A DNA stretch of 64,000 nt, taken from positions 36,403,581-36,467,580 of the forward strand of contig ML681990.1 of NCBI GenBank assembly GCA_007922195.1. Direction: 5' to 3'. This DNA is from Podocnemis expansa (taxonomy: Eukaryota > Chordata > Testudines > Podocnemididae). Below, in pieces: positions 1-10,179 of this stretch (its first letter is position 1; each line of letters opens with the position of its first letter). The notes under the pieces were generated by a model. It saw only the letters and a program-made list of their open reading frames with translations. It was not told the origin of the DNA and did not search any database. The position numbers were made by a program, and so were the translations under genes.

Positions 1-2439
1 TAGTCATATGAAGCCCAGGAACTCTGCTATATATTCTTGGGGCATCTATTGGCACCTTAACTATTAGTTACCAATTTACACATGTAGAAATGTGGAGCAT
101 TATTGTATGACTATGCTTCCCCACCAAAGAAAAAATTGGTTTGTGTTATTTTTAGTTTTTTGATGTATAAAAACCAGCAGCATAGTGTAGTGTTTAGAGT
201 AGTGGGTTGGGCAATAGTTGTCTGAGTTTCTGGCCCAGCACTTCTCCTGACTCAGTATGTGACCAGGGGCAAATCACTTTGCTTATAATGGAGTAAGGTA
301 CTTATCAACTTAATAGCATAGAATAGAATAGAATCATAGGGTTGGAAGGGACCTCTGTAAAGTGCTTTAAAATATAATGTTAAAAGCATTATAGTACTGC
401 TAGAAAAGACTCACTGATGGAAAGAACACTGAGGTACTAAATTTTCGAGATACTTTGTTAGGCTTAGGGAGTGGTGTGGTGGAAATAAATGAGACATACC
501 ATTTTTTACATCTACTGTATTTTGACAAGGCAGAGAGGGCTAAATACGAGGACTGGACTGCCAGTGGGTTGGCTGTGGAAATTGGGGTGGGGGGGTTGTC
601 AGAGTGTGTGTGTGTGATGGGGGAAATAAAGCTAAAGTGATGGTTAACAGTAACTGCATTGGGCTGGTGGAGATCACCTAAAACAGGTGCAGATTCTGGA
701 CTAGCTTTACTGGAGAGGAAGTCATTATTACGTCTTTGTGTTTAGTAAAGAGAAAATACCAATTTTTACTGAGATACTTTGTTTCAGTGGGGGAAATTAT
801 GGAGTGGGAAGGAGAAACGTGAAAACCAATTTTAAATAGGGGGCTTTCACATGGTGTGGAGAGAGAAACTTCAGGTATGACTTTAATGGGTGACTTACCT
901 GAGGCAGGGGATAAATATGGTGTTTTTAATATTTGTTTTCACAGGGTAGGAGAGTCTGTGTGAGATGAAGGTAATAGGATGCTTGTCAACAGGATGGCCT
1001 AAGCCTGGTTGGAGGAATTGTTGGCAGCTGGGGATAAATACATGTGAGGTGTATATTGTAAGGAGGGGGCTTTGCTCAGGACCAGAGAAGTCAGGAGAGC
1101 AGATTAGCAGAGTCCTGCACATCTCCAGACATCCACATTGTATCTGCAGACCGTTCCTTGTAGATACAGATGGGGCAGGGGTTGGCAACCCAAAAGAGCA
1201 GAAGAGACATTTCCCCCCACTCTCCCACCACAACTGCATGAGCCCGAGCCGGCTCAGCAGCTGCGCCATGGCCCCTAGCACCAGCAGGGGAGTGTACAGG
1301 CGGCATGTGCTCCCTCCATCCCTCCTTCCGTTGGTGGGCCAGAGCAGCGCTGCCTCAGCTACCCCCAGCTGGCTGCCCCCTCAAGAGCGGCCAGCAGAGA
1401 GCTGCAGCTTGCAGAGGTGGGGCCCTGGAATGGCCCCTCCAGAGAGTTCAGGCTGCTTTGCCCCAGTCACCCCAGGGCTGAACGGACCCAGTCCAGGGCC
1501 TGGGGGGTAGGTGGTCTCTGTTCAGTCCTGGGGTGGCTGGGTCAAAGTGGCCTGAACTCTGTGGAGGGGCAATTCCAGAGCCCTGTGTTCACAAGCTTCA
1601 GCTTCTCTGCCTGCTGCTCTTGGGAGGGATGGCTGGCTGGGGGTAGGTGGCGCAGCACTGCTCCACCTTGCCAGTGGAGGGAGTGCACACCGCCTGTAAC
1701 CCCCCTGCCACTGCTGGGGGCCACGGCACAGCCGCTGTGTTGCTTCCAGCTCATGTGGTTATGGCAGGAGGGTGGGGGTCACCCTGGTGTCCCTGATTTA
1801 GACATGATGCTGGGACCAGCCGGGAGTCCCCAGAGCACACCTGGCTCCCTGGAGGAGATTGCCAGGAAGCCGGAAGGGGATGGTTTGGGAGCCACAGGTG
1901 GCTCACTGAGCCTGCCAGAGCCGTAAAGTGCTGTTTCGCCACCTGGGCCACGTTCTGATCGGAACGCGCCCCTTGCCATTAGCGGCGCTTGGGGCCGGTG
2001 CTGCAAAACACGCCTTTTAAATGAGCGGCTGTGTTGAGGTGCTCCAGCTTGCCGGGGGGCAAAGCCCCATTGGCCCCGCCGTAGTTATAGCCCTGGAGCC
2101 TTCATTGCTGATCCCTGACGTGTGGTGATGTGGCTCCTTATTTGTATCCTTGCAGGATCCCAAGTAAAATTTAATAGGGAGTGCGGGTCCGGTTTGTGAA
2201 GCTGGGCCCACGAGGAGGTGGAGTTAGGATAAGGGTTTCCTCACAGCACAGCACAGCCGTGTTGCCTGGAACAAAGCTAAACCAGAGCTGTGGTTTTCAC
2301 AGGATGGTGGACGAGGGGCAGGCATTTAAGAGGGGAGCAGAGGAAGGGAGAAGAGCCTCGCCAGGTGCTAGCTGAAGGCACTTCCCTTAGCACCCTGCTG
2401 CAGGTGCCAGCCGCAGAGGGAAAGGCTGAGCCCCGTGAG
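1..2439. other. 5' flank of KIF2A, no gene recognised
   Basis: Upstream intergenic sequence. Apart from a short CR1 end near 319 I see no conserved coding exon. From about 1,170 to 2,400 the base composition becomes G+C-rich and open frames appear on both strands; none shows a recognisable domain, and these frames overlap each other antisense, so I treat them as chance ORFs. A hAT-like terminus may lie at 1174 (a run reading caggggttggcaaccc), but I found no partner end. Confidence 0.5.
319..358 (-). repeat. CR1 LINE extreme 3' end fragment
   Basis: The short run reading gaatcatagggttggaaggg followed by acctc matches the terminal segment of CR1 LINEs, read here as the reverse complement. The same end is seen in the large CR1 copy at 58.5 kb. 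Only about 40 bp remain, as expected for heavily 5'-truncated CR1 copies. Confidence 0.6.
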
Positions 2440-2870
2440 GCGCAGGATTTACAGGGCGGCTCTGCCGGAAGGGACGGAACGGTGGCGGGAAGGACAAACG
2501 CGAGGCGGGGTGTGTGTCGGGGCGGGGGACGATCCCCGCCGGGCGGCAGCGGCTCGCAGCAGGGCCACCGCGCGGGTGCCGGGCTCGCGGTGGCTCGTGT
2601 CGCGCGGCCGGGCGCCGTCCCCCGGCGGCCCGCGAGGAGGCGCTGGCGGAGGCCCAGCCGCAGGCGCCGCCTTCCCCTCCCTCCCCTTCAGCCGGTCCCA
2701 GCGAGTGACGCCTCCGCGCAGTGCGCAGGCGCGGCGGCTCGCGGCGCCTGTTGTATCCGGCCGGCGCCTTTTTCTCCCCTCCCCCCGAGCTGCCGCCGCC
2801 GCCGCCGCTGCCCTGCCCGCCCCCTGCGCGTCCGCCGCCCGGCAGCGCCTCGGTGGACGCCGGCTGCCCC

Positions 2871-2942
2871 ATGAAGCGATGGCGGCGGCCAACTTCGGCA
2901 AGATCCAGATCGGGATCTATGTGGAGATCAAGCGCAGCGATG
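2871..2942 (+). promoter_or_regulatory. Out-of-frame upstream AUG overlapping the KIF2A start
   Basis: An ATG at 2871 lies 8 nt before the KIF2A ATG and in another frame. Its context is weak (C at -3, A at +4), whereas the KIF2A ATG at 2879 has G at -3 and G at +4. After splicing to exon 2 the upstream frame stops after 31 codons, within exon 2. It could reduce KIF2A translation slightly by leaky scanning; that effect is an inference. Confidence 0.5.
2879..2942 (+). CDS. KIF2A: KIF2A exon 1 (coding part), kinesin-13 microtubule depolymerase
   Basis: KIF2A is a kinesin-13: instead of walking, it binds microtubule ends and uses ATP to remove tubulin dimers. It acts at spindle poles and in developing neurites. 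This exon encodes residues 1-21 plus one base of codon 22. The start MAAANFGKIQIGIYVEIKRS matches the vertebrate KIF2A N-terminus, with Ala where mammals, from memory, have Thr at residue 3. The start was chosen for the protein match and its strong Kozak context. The donor is gtgagc at 2943 and intron phase is 1. All fourteen exons in the window join in phase without a stop, so the gene appears intact. The 3' third of the gene lies beyond the window. Confidence 0.95.
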
Positions 2943-3667
2943 GTGAGCCAGAGGGGGAGGCTGAGCGGCCGCAGCCCCCGCCGCTTTCGCCGGGGGGCGG
3001 GGGGGCTGCGCGCGGGGCCGGGCCTGCTGCTGCCGGCGGCGGCGGTTGTTAGGGAGCGTTGGTGTCTCGTCTCCAGGGCGCGCGCGAGGGGGGGGGGCAG
3101 CGGCGCGAGGCAGTCGGGCGCCGCCGTCGCCGGAGCCGGGGAGGCTGCTGCAGTGCTGGGCGGGGCGGGGGCGCTGTAGGGCGGAGGGAAGCCAAAAGGG
3201 GGGCGGGCAAGGTCTGATGTGGGCTGCGGCGGGGGCTAACTGGGGGAGCGGGCAGGGGGTGGAGATCTCAATGAGCTAAATTGGGGGGGGGTGAGAAGGG
3301 GGGACGGTGGGCGCAGGGGGGATGAAGAAGGGTGGGTGCTGCAAGGTGAAAGCCCTAACTTCAGCCAGATTGAAACACAGGCTGGGGTTAGCTGTGTTTG
3401 CGAGATACAGCGCCAGGAGGTGGCTTTGGGCGCTCCATCGTAGGTGACAGAATCACCCGCTGTTAACTGGGCTCTTCTGGGCATCCTTCTGGTGTAAATA
3501 CACGGCTCTGTGTTTACTCCCAGGTGTTAGCAGGGCATTTTGCAGGTGGTGAGGCCCCCCTGTTGCTCATCCAGTGTTTCCCTTCCTGCATGTGCTAGAG
3601 ATGGACATGAAGTTAGGAGGGGTGTGACTGGCTTCAGTGGTGATATCCCTTGTGTGGTGGATGTATT
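2943..3667 (+). other. Start of KIF2A intron 1, G-rich
   Basis: The first 400 bases are the tail of the CpG island with long G runs on the + strand. A segment at 3283-3321 holds four G tracts separated by loops of 6, 5 and 4 nt, which fits the G-quadruplex pattern. GC boxes (gggcggggc) occur near 3159. Nothing coding was recognised. Confidence 0.6.
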
Positions 3668-3675
3668 GTCTGGAT

Positions 3676-3847
3676 CACGGGTCTCAAACTCAAATCACCA
3701 CAAGGGCTGCATGAGGGCTAGCCGCAGCACTGGAAACCCTTTAATACAATGATATTGCAAATATCAGCAATAATAATGTAGTTGAGGGCGCAGGAAATAG
3801 CTTTACGGGCTGCATGTGGCCCCTGGGCTGTGTGTTTGAGACCCCTG
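3676..3847. mobile_element. hAT-like non-autonomous element, family A copy 1
   Basis: A 172-bp unit with terminal inverted repeats (left cacgggtctcaaac, right gtttgagacccctg), flanked on both sides by a perfect 8-bp duplication gtctggat (3668-3675 and 3848-3855). An 8-bp duplication and CAG-type ends are the signature of hAT transposition. There is no coding capacity. It is the same family as the copy at 30604, in the opposite orientation. Confidence 0.85.
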
Positions 3848-3855
3848 GTCTGGAT

Positions 3856-5376
3856 GGAGGCTTATGGGCAGAGGCTGAATGGGGATTTTGGTGGTTGAAT
3901 CAATGGGCAGACTTCTGAAGCCCTCAGCTCTGTAATTTGAATGGGGATATGCCAGCAGTTCTCAGCTGGTCTTGGGGATGTGAAGCACCCTGGGGTGTGG
4001 TGGAGTGAGATGAAGTCATATTGGGATTGTCTCTGGAAAGTCTATTTTCCAGCAATGTGAATATTCAGAACCATGCTGGGGAAGTTCATATGTTTGTGCA
4101 GTGTCTGAGAAAAACCTGAAGATCCACAGTGCTGAAGCTAAAGTATGGCTAGAGCATGAGGCAGCAATAACTGCATGAAGAGGTGCCCTTAACTACCTTC
4201 ACTTCCCACTCTCTCTAGGTTGGATGTTATTAAACACTGCATTTTTGTTGTGTCATTGAGACGTCTGTCACTCATTATATGTAACAACTCAGTTTGTGAC
4301 TAGACTTGTGGGTGACACAAAGAACCAGATAGGCTTTTCATTGATTGTGTGCATAACTTAGTGCAGATTTCTTTTTAGGTAGTGTTTTTTTAATACTTCA
4401 CTATGCTTGTGGTCAGATTATTTCACTGAGAGTTCTGTGAGTTTTCAGTCAATATAACTGAGGACTGTTTTCCTGGCTACTTCTGGTACTAGAAACGAGA
4501 ACAGTTAAGTGATATGTGTAAAAGCCATATTAATCATTAGTTTATGATGCAGCAAAATGATTACATAAATTTCAATAAAAACATTTGATGTCAGTAAAAC
4601 ATTTTTGGGTCTTTCTTCACGTACATAGATACTTGGGTTAGCTCAACAGGATGTGAGCAGCCATGCTGCGAAGCTGTACCTGAATTATGTGTCCCCACTG
4701 GCTCTGTAAATCCCTCTGTGCCACTAGAATTTCTTTTTTTTTTTTTTCCGCTCCCACTCTTATTGTTTCCCAGTGAACTATAGGAGAAATTGCCCTTCTT
4801 TGAGGCACGTGTAGGTACTATGGGAAGGCATTACAGCAATGGTTCTCCACTGATTTCCCATTGTGGGCCCCATATACAATGCTTCATGTGCTGTGTGGGT
4901 GCCATCCACACAATATGTGTCCTGCTTACATGGCCCTAAGGATGTCCCATGGGCTGAAGTTGTGTACTGATTGGGCAGCAAGCAATCTGTGAGACACTGG
5001 GCAAGAAGACAGAGAGTGAAGTGATTTACTCTGTGCCTCACTGCTAAGGAGCAGGTTAGCAGCTCAACTGAAAGAGGAACCAAGGTTCTAACACAGACAC
5101 CAACCTCCCAGCTAGGCTGAGCTAAAAGCACAGCTAAACTGGTGAGAGGCTTTTGTGTGTGGAGTGGTGGAAGGTTAGGGCAACACTTGGGTAAGAGTCC
5201 AGGTTAATTCTGAGAGAACCCATACTTTTTCTAAAACAGAGCTTGAATCTGAGACCATTAAATATGGTCTCTAAAAATCAAGCAGCTGCCTATTTATCTG
5301 TTTACCTGCATATTCTTTAGGATCAGACAACAAAGTTGTGATCATTTTCCAGGATCACACCAAAGGGTGGGCAAAG
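3856..5376. other. Intron 1 sequence without a recognised feature
   Basis: No conserved exon, RNA or clear repeat seen. It contains a T run at 4733-4748 and otherwise ordinary A+T-rich intron sequence. Confidence 0.4.
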
Positions 5377-5444
5377 TATCCAGTAAAATACCTCGATTTT
5401 ATAAAAAATTCCCCTCTCACCCGTATGGGTGGTGTGCATCTTCC

Positions 5445-6281
5445 TCAACCTCGGGTCCTCTGCCAGAGGCCTGGGAGTTTGAGGGTTCGGCGCAGTATCT
5501 TAGCTGTTCCTTGCACTGCGCTCTTCTGGACAGAGAGCTCTGATGTTGTTCCTGGGATCTGTTGGAGCCACTCTCCCAGCTTAGGAGTCACAGCCCCGAG
5601 TGCTCCTACCACCACTGGGACCACTTTAGCCTTCACTTTCCACATCCTCTCTAGTTCCTCTTTCAGGCCCTGGTACTTCTCCAGCTTCTCATACTCCTTC
5701 TTCCTGATGTTGCTGTCACTTGGCACTGCTCCATCTATCATCACTGCTGTCTTCCGGTCCTTGTCTGTTACCACGATGTCTGGTTGATTGGCCAGCACCT
5801 GCCTGTCCGTCTGGATCTGGAAGTCCCACAGGATCTTAGCCCTGTTGTTCTCCATGACCTTCTGTGGAATCTCCCATCTGGTCTTGGGAGGGTCTAGCCC
5901 ATACACTTTGCAGACGTTCCTGTACACGATGCCAGCTACTTGGTTGTGCCGTTCAGTGTATGCTGTTCCTGCCTGCATCTTACATCCTGCCACTACGTGT
6001 TGGACTGTCTCTGAGGCCTCCCGGCACAGTCTGCACCTTGGGTCCTGTCTAGTGTGGTAGACCCCTGCTTCAATGGATCTGGTGCTCAGTGCCTGTTCTT
6101 GTGCTGCTATGATCAGTGCCTCAGTGCTGTCTTTTAGTCCAGCCTTTTCCAGCCACTGGTAGGATTTCCCAATGTCAGCCACCTCAGCTATCTGTCGATG
6201 GTACATCCCATGCAGGGTCTTGTCTTGCCATGGCACTTCTTCTGCTGATCTTCCTCCCATGTCTGCTGCTGCTTCAGGCAT
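5445..6281 (-). pseudogene. LINE ORF C-terminal part: CCHC finger and restriction-like endonuclease
   Basis: The C-terminal part of the LINE protein, open for 278 codons. It contains a Cys-x2-Cys-x8-His-x4-Cys finger (CRLCREASETVQHVVAGC) followed about 80 residues later by PDIVVTDKDRKTAVMID and a downstream KKEYEKLEKY. This is the expected layout of the PD-(D/E)xK endonuclease that nicks target DNA in R2-type LINEs. It overlaps the preceding segment in another frame near 6190-6281, where a frameshift has occurred. Confidence 0.75.
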
Positions 6282-6883
6282 TCTCTCAGCAGCTCATCTT
6301 TGGGTGCCATCTTACTGATGTACTCCTGGATGCTGTGGGTTTTGTCCAGGACAGTGGCTTTGACACTCACCAAACCCTGCCCGCCTTCTTTCCGGCTGGT
6401 GTTCAGTCTCTGGGTGTTGGATTTGGGGTAGAAACCTCCGTACATTGTGAGGTGCTTCCGGGTCTTCACATCGGCAGCCTCCATGTCCTCCTTTGGCCAG
6501 CTCACTATACCGGCAGGGCATCTGATGACTGGCAGGGCATACCTGTTGATGGTGTGGATCTTGGTCTTCCCATTGAGCTGGCTCTTCAGGACCTGTCTTA
6601 TCTTTTGGTGGTACTTGGATGTTGCTGTTTTCCTTGCCTCCTCATCGTGGTTCCCATGTGACTCTGGGATGCCAAGGTACTTGTAGCTGGTCTGTATGTC
6701 TGCTATGTGGCCTGCTGGTAGTTCCACCCCATCAGTCTTGACTACCTTCCCTCTCTTTACTACCATCTGGCCACACTTCTCCAGTCCAAATGACATCCCA
6801 GTATCCTCACCGTAGATCCGTGTCAGGTGGATTAGCGAGTCGATGTCTCGTTCATTCTTAGCATACAGCTTGATGTCCACCAT
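6188..6883 (-). pseudogene. LINE ORF: RT catalytic region and thumb
   Basis: A 231-codon open segment covering the RT palm after the catalytic box. The box reads YMVDIKLYAKN, where active relatives have two adjacent aspartates after Met; the first is replaced by Val here. Downstream it continues into the thumb and linker (MSFGLEKCG, SYKYLGI, INRYALPVIR). It joins the previous segment by a frameshift near 6960. Confidence 0.75.
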
Positions 6884-6945
6884 GTAGAGGAGGTGGCTGA
6901 TGGTAGTTCCACTCTTGAACTTGTATCCATATCCAGTCCTTGTGA

Positions 6946-7362
6946 TTATCTGGCTGAGGGGGTCAAGCGAATGCAGAACAGCAGTGGGGACTGCGCATCA
7001 CCTTGGTATATGCCGCACTTGATGGCCACTTGTGCAAGCTGTCTTGAGTTGACTTCCAGTGTTGTCTTCCACAGTCCCATTGAGTTCTTGAGGAAGGTCC
7101 TTAGTGTCCTGTTGACTTTGTGTAGTGCCAGACATGCACAGATCCACGTGTGCGGCATTGAGTCATAGGCTTTCCTGTAGTCAATCCAGGCTGTGCTCAG
7201 ATTGGTCTGTCTAGACCTTGAGTCTTGGGTGACAGCTCTATCTATGAGCAACTGGTGTTTGAACCTCTGGTGGTGTTCCCAATGCCCTTCTGAGCTGTGC
7301 TCATGTACTGGCCGATATGGTCCTGTAGCTTGGCGGCTAGGATGCCTGATAGGACCTTCCAT
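6946..7362 (-). pseudogene. LINE ORF: RT fingers/palm segment
   Basis: A shifted-frame segment with the RT motifs HQLLIDRAV, then IDYRKAYDSMPHTWI (the palm aspartate box) and YQGDAQSPLLFCI (the QGxxxSPLLF motif). A frameshift near 7250-7262 separates it from the upstream part. It ends at a stop near 6946, after which the next frame resumes. Confidence 0.8.
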
Positions 7363-8186
7363 GTTGTGGGGAGGCAGGTTATTGGCCGGTAGTTGGATGG
7401 TGCTGTTCCCTTGTGGGGGTCTTTCACGATCAGCACTGTTCTTCTTTGTGTTAGCCAGTCTGGGTGGGAGCCTGCTGCTAGCAGCTGGTTCATCTGTGCT
7501 GCTAGGCGTTCATGCACTGCTGTTAGTTTCTTTAGCCAGTAGGTGTGGATCATGTCCGGTCCAGGTGCTGTCCAGGTCTTCATGTTCTTGACCTGCTGTT
7601 GGATGTCTGCTACTGTGATGGTGACTGATTCCTGTTCTGGGAGATTGCTGTGGTCTGTTCTTAGGTCCTGCAGCCACTTTGCACTGGTGTTATGAGTCTT
7701 CGCTTTCTCCCAGATGTTCTTCCAGTACTGTTCAGTTTCTGCTGTTGGTGGCTCTGCTGTTGTTGTGTTGTTGCACTGCAGTTGGGGGTACACCTTGGAT
7801 GGTTCTTTGGAGAAGAGGGCATTTATCTTTTTGGCCTCTGCTTCTCTAGTGTATCTCCTTAGCCTGGTAGCCAGTGCTGTAAGCCTTTGTTTAGCAGTCT
7901 CTAGGGCTTCAGCTGGAGTCAGGCCCTTGTATTTTTTCAGTAGCTGAGTCTTATCCTTAATCTCTACATCCTTCTGTAGTTCCACCAGCTGACTAACTTC
8001 TCTCCAAGTTGCCTTGATCTTATCCTCCAACCTCATTTTCCAGGGAGGGTATGTACTGCTGTTCTTCTTGGTCGTGTAGCCAAGCATCTCCAGGATTGTA
8101 GAGGCTGTAGCATATACCAGCTCACTGGTTTGAGTTATGGTGGTAGTAGGAATTGTCATTAGGGCTCTATTGGCATCTTCTAGCAT
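7242..8186 (-). pseudogene. LINE ORF: linker and RT N-terminal motifs
   Basis: An open segment of about 314 codons. The second half has TWTAPGPDMI, HTYWLKKL, RRTVLIVKDPHKG and NYRPITCLPTTWKVLS, which are the N-terminal RT motifs of R2/R4-type LINEs. It is in the same frame as the N-terminal segment and separated from it by one in-frame stop near 8223. Confidence 0.75.
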
Positions 8187-8222
8187 ACTATCTGAGGGTA
8201 CTTCTCCAACAAGCCTTGGTAA

Positions 8223-8711
8223 TCAGTCTCGAGGGTTGACTGTAGCTAGTTTATCCATGATCTTATGCCTCATATCAGCTGCTATGCTCTGTAATGGAGG
8301 GGGTGGCAGTGAAGTTCCAGCTTCAGGTGTTGGTTGCACATCTAGTTGTTCTTCTGGGTCGTCTTCTTGAGTCCGGGCTGTAATGTGGAGTTGGTCTATC
8401 TCCAGTTGTGAGAGCAGCTTCCTCTTTACTATTTTGAAGCATTGGATAACTGGCTGTTTCTCAGTTAGTGTGGATGTAGGTCTTTTGTCCATCCATAGTT
8501 CCCTCATATGTTTCATATATCCCCTCTCATTAGGCCTGCTGTTGTAGTAGCATTCCATCAATTCCAGGTTCTCTTGTCTCCTCCATGTATGGTTCGTTCC
8601 AGTAGCCCACTTATCGTCCAGTTGTCCTGGTTCCCCGACATCTGGCGCGGACTTTGTTAATCCAGGCACCGTCCAAGCCAGAATGACTCTCCTAGTTCGT
8701 GTCACTCTCAT
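8223..8711 (-). pseudogene. LINE ORF N-terminal domain
   Basis: The N-terminal part of the LINE ORF, with its first ATG at 8711-8709 on the - strand. It carries a Trp/Leu-rich helical stretch (WRRQENLELMECYYNSR... RELW) that resembles the DNA-binding segments placed here in R2/R4 elements. Its exact fold cannot be assigned by eye. It ends at an in-frame stop near 8223, followed by the next segment in the same frame. Confidence 0.6.
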
Positions 8712-8769
8712 ATTCGATGGAAGCAAGTTAGATGTTAGGGGTCTTTTGCCCAAGGACCCCTACTGGAAA

Positions 8770-8848
8770 GGTAGGTAGGTACCCACTGGGTTTTGAACCC
8801 TGGTCTCCCGTATCAAAGGGCGGTGCGCTTAACCACTATACTATCCAG
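8770..8848 (-). promoter_or_regulatory. tRNA-like (Asp/Glu-type) head at the 5' end of the LINE
   Basis: On the - strand this region starts with a box A-like run (tagtatagtggtta) and ends with a box B-like T arm (gggttcaaaaccc), separated as in a tRNA. The D-arm and the run gggagacc before the T arm recall tRNA-Asp/Glu. A downstream run (ccttgggcaaaagacc, 8741-8756) resembles the body of tRNA-derived SINEs. Because the LINE's target duplication overlaps the first 8 bases, the head appears to be part of the element. It could be an internal Pol III promoter; that is inference. Confidence 0.55.
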
Positions 8849-8849
8849 T

Positions 8850-10179
8850 TATATATATAAAAAATACGTATGCATCATTTGATGGTCTTGCCTATAGCAG
8901 CAAAAAAAACCAAATATAATGATGGAATAGTGCACTGGAAAGCAAGGAGATCAGAATACTCCAGAAAGATTAATAACTGAGAATTTTATGTGATTTTTAT
9001 TAGATTTTAAACTTCTACCAGGTGCCTCTAATAGAATGCAAATGGAAAATAAGTATAATAGAAATAAAATGTGGTATTATACTCAGTAGCCAAGACATAG
9101 TATTCATCTTGTGAATGAAACAACCCTTCCAAGAATAGTCATTATAGTAGTTTTCTCATATAAATGTTGGTTCCTTCAGATGAGCATTGGGACAAATGCT
9201 GTCTTGGTGTCCTCAAAACTAGTTTGCTTGATTTGGAAAGGAACAGCAATGATCAGCCAACTTATTTGTAAGTGATTAAATTATCTACTACATTGAAATT
9301 GGTGCTTGTGTTTCAAAATAATGAACATGTAGTTGGACATAAAACATTTGTTACACTCACTGAGGTTTTATTTTCAGTATGACCTTTGATTTGTCAATCA
9401 CATGAATATCTTGACATAAAATTCAAATTGTGCCATATCTGTCCAGCTCAAACAGTGTTCCCATCACCTAATAGCTCTAAAAATCAAAGCTGCTCATCAC
9501 ACCAAAATTTCAGTGATATAAGCTGTACCCCTGTTGTTTGGTCTCCAGAATGTACCGTATTGGTGCGGTCCAGGCTTTGCCCGCTTCCTGTTGCTGAACT
9601 CTGCATGCACAAATAGCTGCTCATCACTAATATATATGTCATCAAATGAATTAATGCTGCTTCCATTTTTCACACATAATACAATTAATGATGGTCACCC
9701 TCAGTAAATCAATACATGCTAACTCTTCTGTATGATCAGTCTTGTGATGAGAGAGTAGGTTTAGTCTATGTCCTACAGCCCCTCCACAAGATGGTGCATG
9801 CCTCTTGGAGCAGCAGCTTTATCCTTGTGTCCCCCTCCTTCCAAACTGTACTAGGGTTGTTTCTCTAGGCTATAAAACTAAAGAAAAGACCACAAGTGAT
9901 TAAATGCCATTGTATTAATTGGTATTTTCTACTCTGGTCAGTGCTTATCACCATCTCTCAGAAATGATTTAGTAGAAATAGAGGGGGTGACATTAGTGGG
10001 AAGAATGAGTAAAAGCCCAGGAAAACTTCAATATGAAGAAAGAGTGTAAAGATGGACAGTGTTTACCTTAGGAGATGAATAGGAGGTGACACAATAACCA
10101 GTTATTGGTGATTTCAATAACTCTTGCAGTGCTAGAAAAGCTAAAGGAAAAACTAGCACATTAGTTGTCTTCCAGTTAC
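8850..10179. other. Intron 1 sequence, mostly unassigned
   Basis: A+T-rich intron sequence. The part after about 9,930 may be a degraded continuation of the CR1 copy that follows. No gene or RNA recognised. Confidence 0.35.

Larger units (their letters stand above)
2440..3250 (+). promoter_or_regulatory. KIF2A: CpG island and TATA-less promoter of KIF2A
   Basis: This stretch is very G+C-rich and dense in CpG, while the surrounding DNA is CpG-poor. It surrounds exon 1. Visible elements are an ETS-type core (gccggaag, about 2464-2471), a CRE half site (tgacg, 2706-2710), and an NRF1-like site (tgcgcaggcgcg, 2722-2733). Just downstream is a pyrimidine-rich run (about 2767-2786) that could contain the start of transcription. 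There is no TATA box. This architecture is typical of a broadly expressed gene. The exact start site is inferred, not seen. Confidence 0.7.
5385..8841 (-). mobile_element. R2/R4-superfamily non-LTR retrotransposon (LINE), near complete
   Basis: A 3.46-kb LINE on the - strand, flanked by an 8-bp direct repeat tatccagt (5377-5384 and 8842-8849) that looks like its target duplication. Read on the - strand it has: a 5' UTR of about 130 nt with a tRNA-like head; one long reading frame from about 8711 to 5445; and a 3' UTR of about 60 nt without a long poly(A). The frame holds a reverse transcriptase, then a CCHC finger and a restriction-like (PD-D/E-K) endonuclease, and no AP endonuclease. That order marks the R2/R4 (Dong/Rex6-like) group. 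The frame is broken by one in-frame stop and three frameshifts, so this copy is inactive. Confidence 0.75.

Noticed and set aside
965..2874. Long overlapping open frames in the G+C-rich region before and in the CpG island
   Set aside because: They exist on both strands over the same bases, show simple amino acid composition and no domain, and are explained by stop-poor G+C-rich DNA.
5338..7591. Several + strand open frames opposite the LINE at 5.4-8.8 kb
   Set aside because: They are antisense shadows of the - strand RT/endonuclease frame, which has clear motifs.
8770..8848. A functional tRNA gene on the - strand
   Set aside because: Box A and B are recognisable, but the acceptor and anticodon stems do not pair properly and the sequence lies in the 5' UTR of a LINE.
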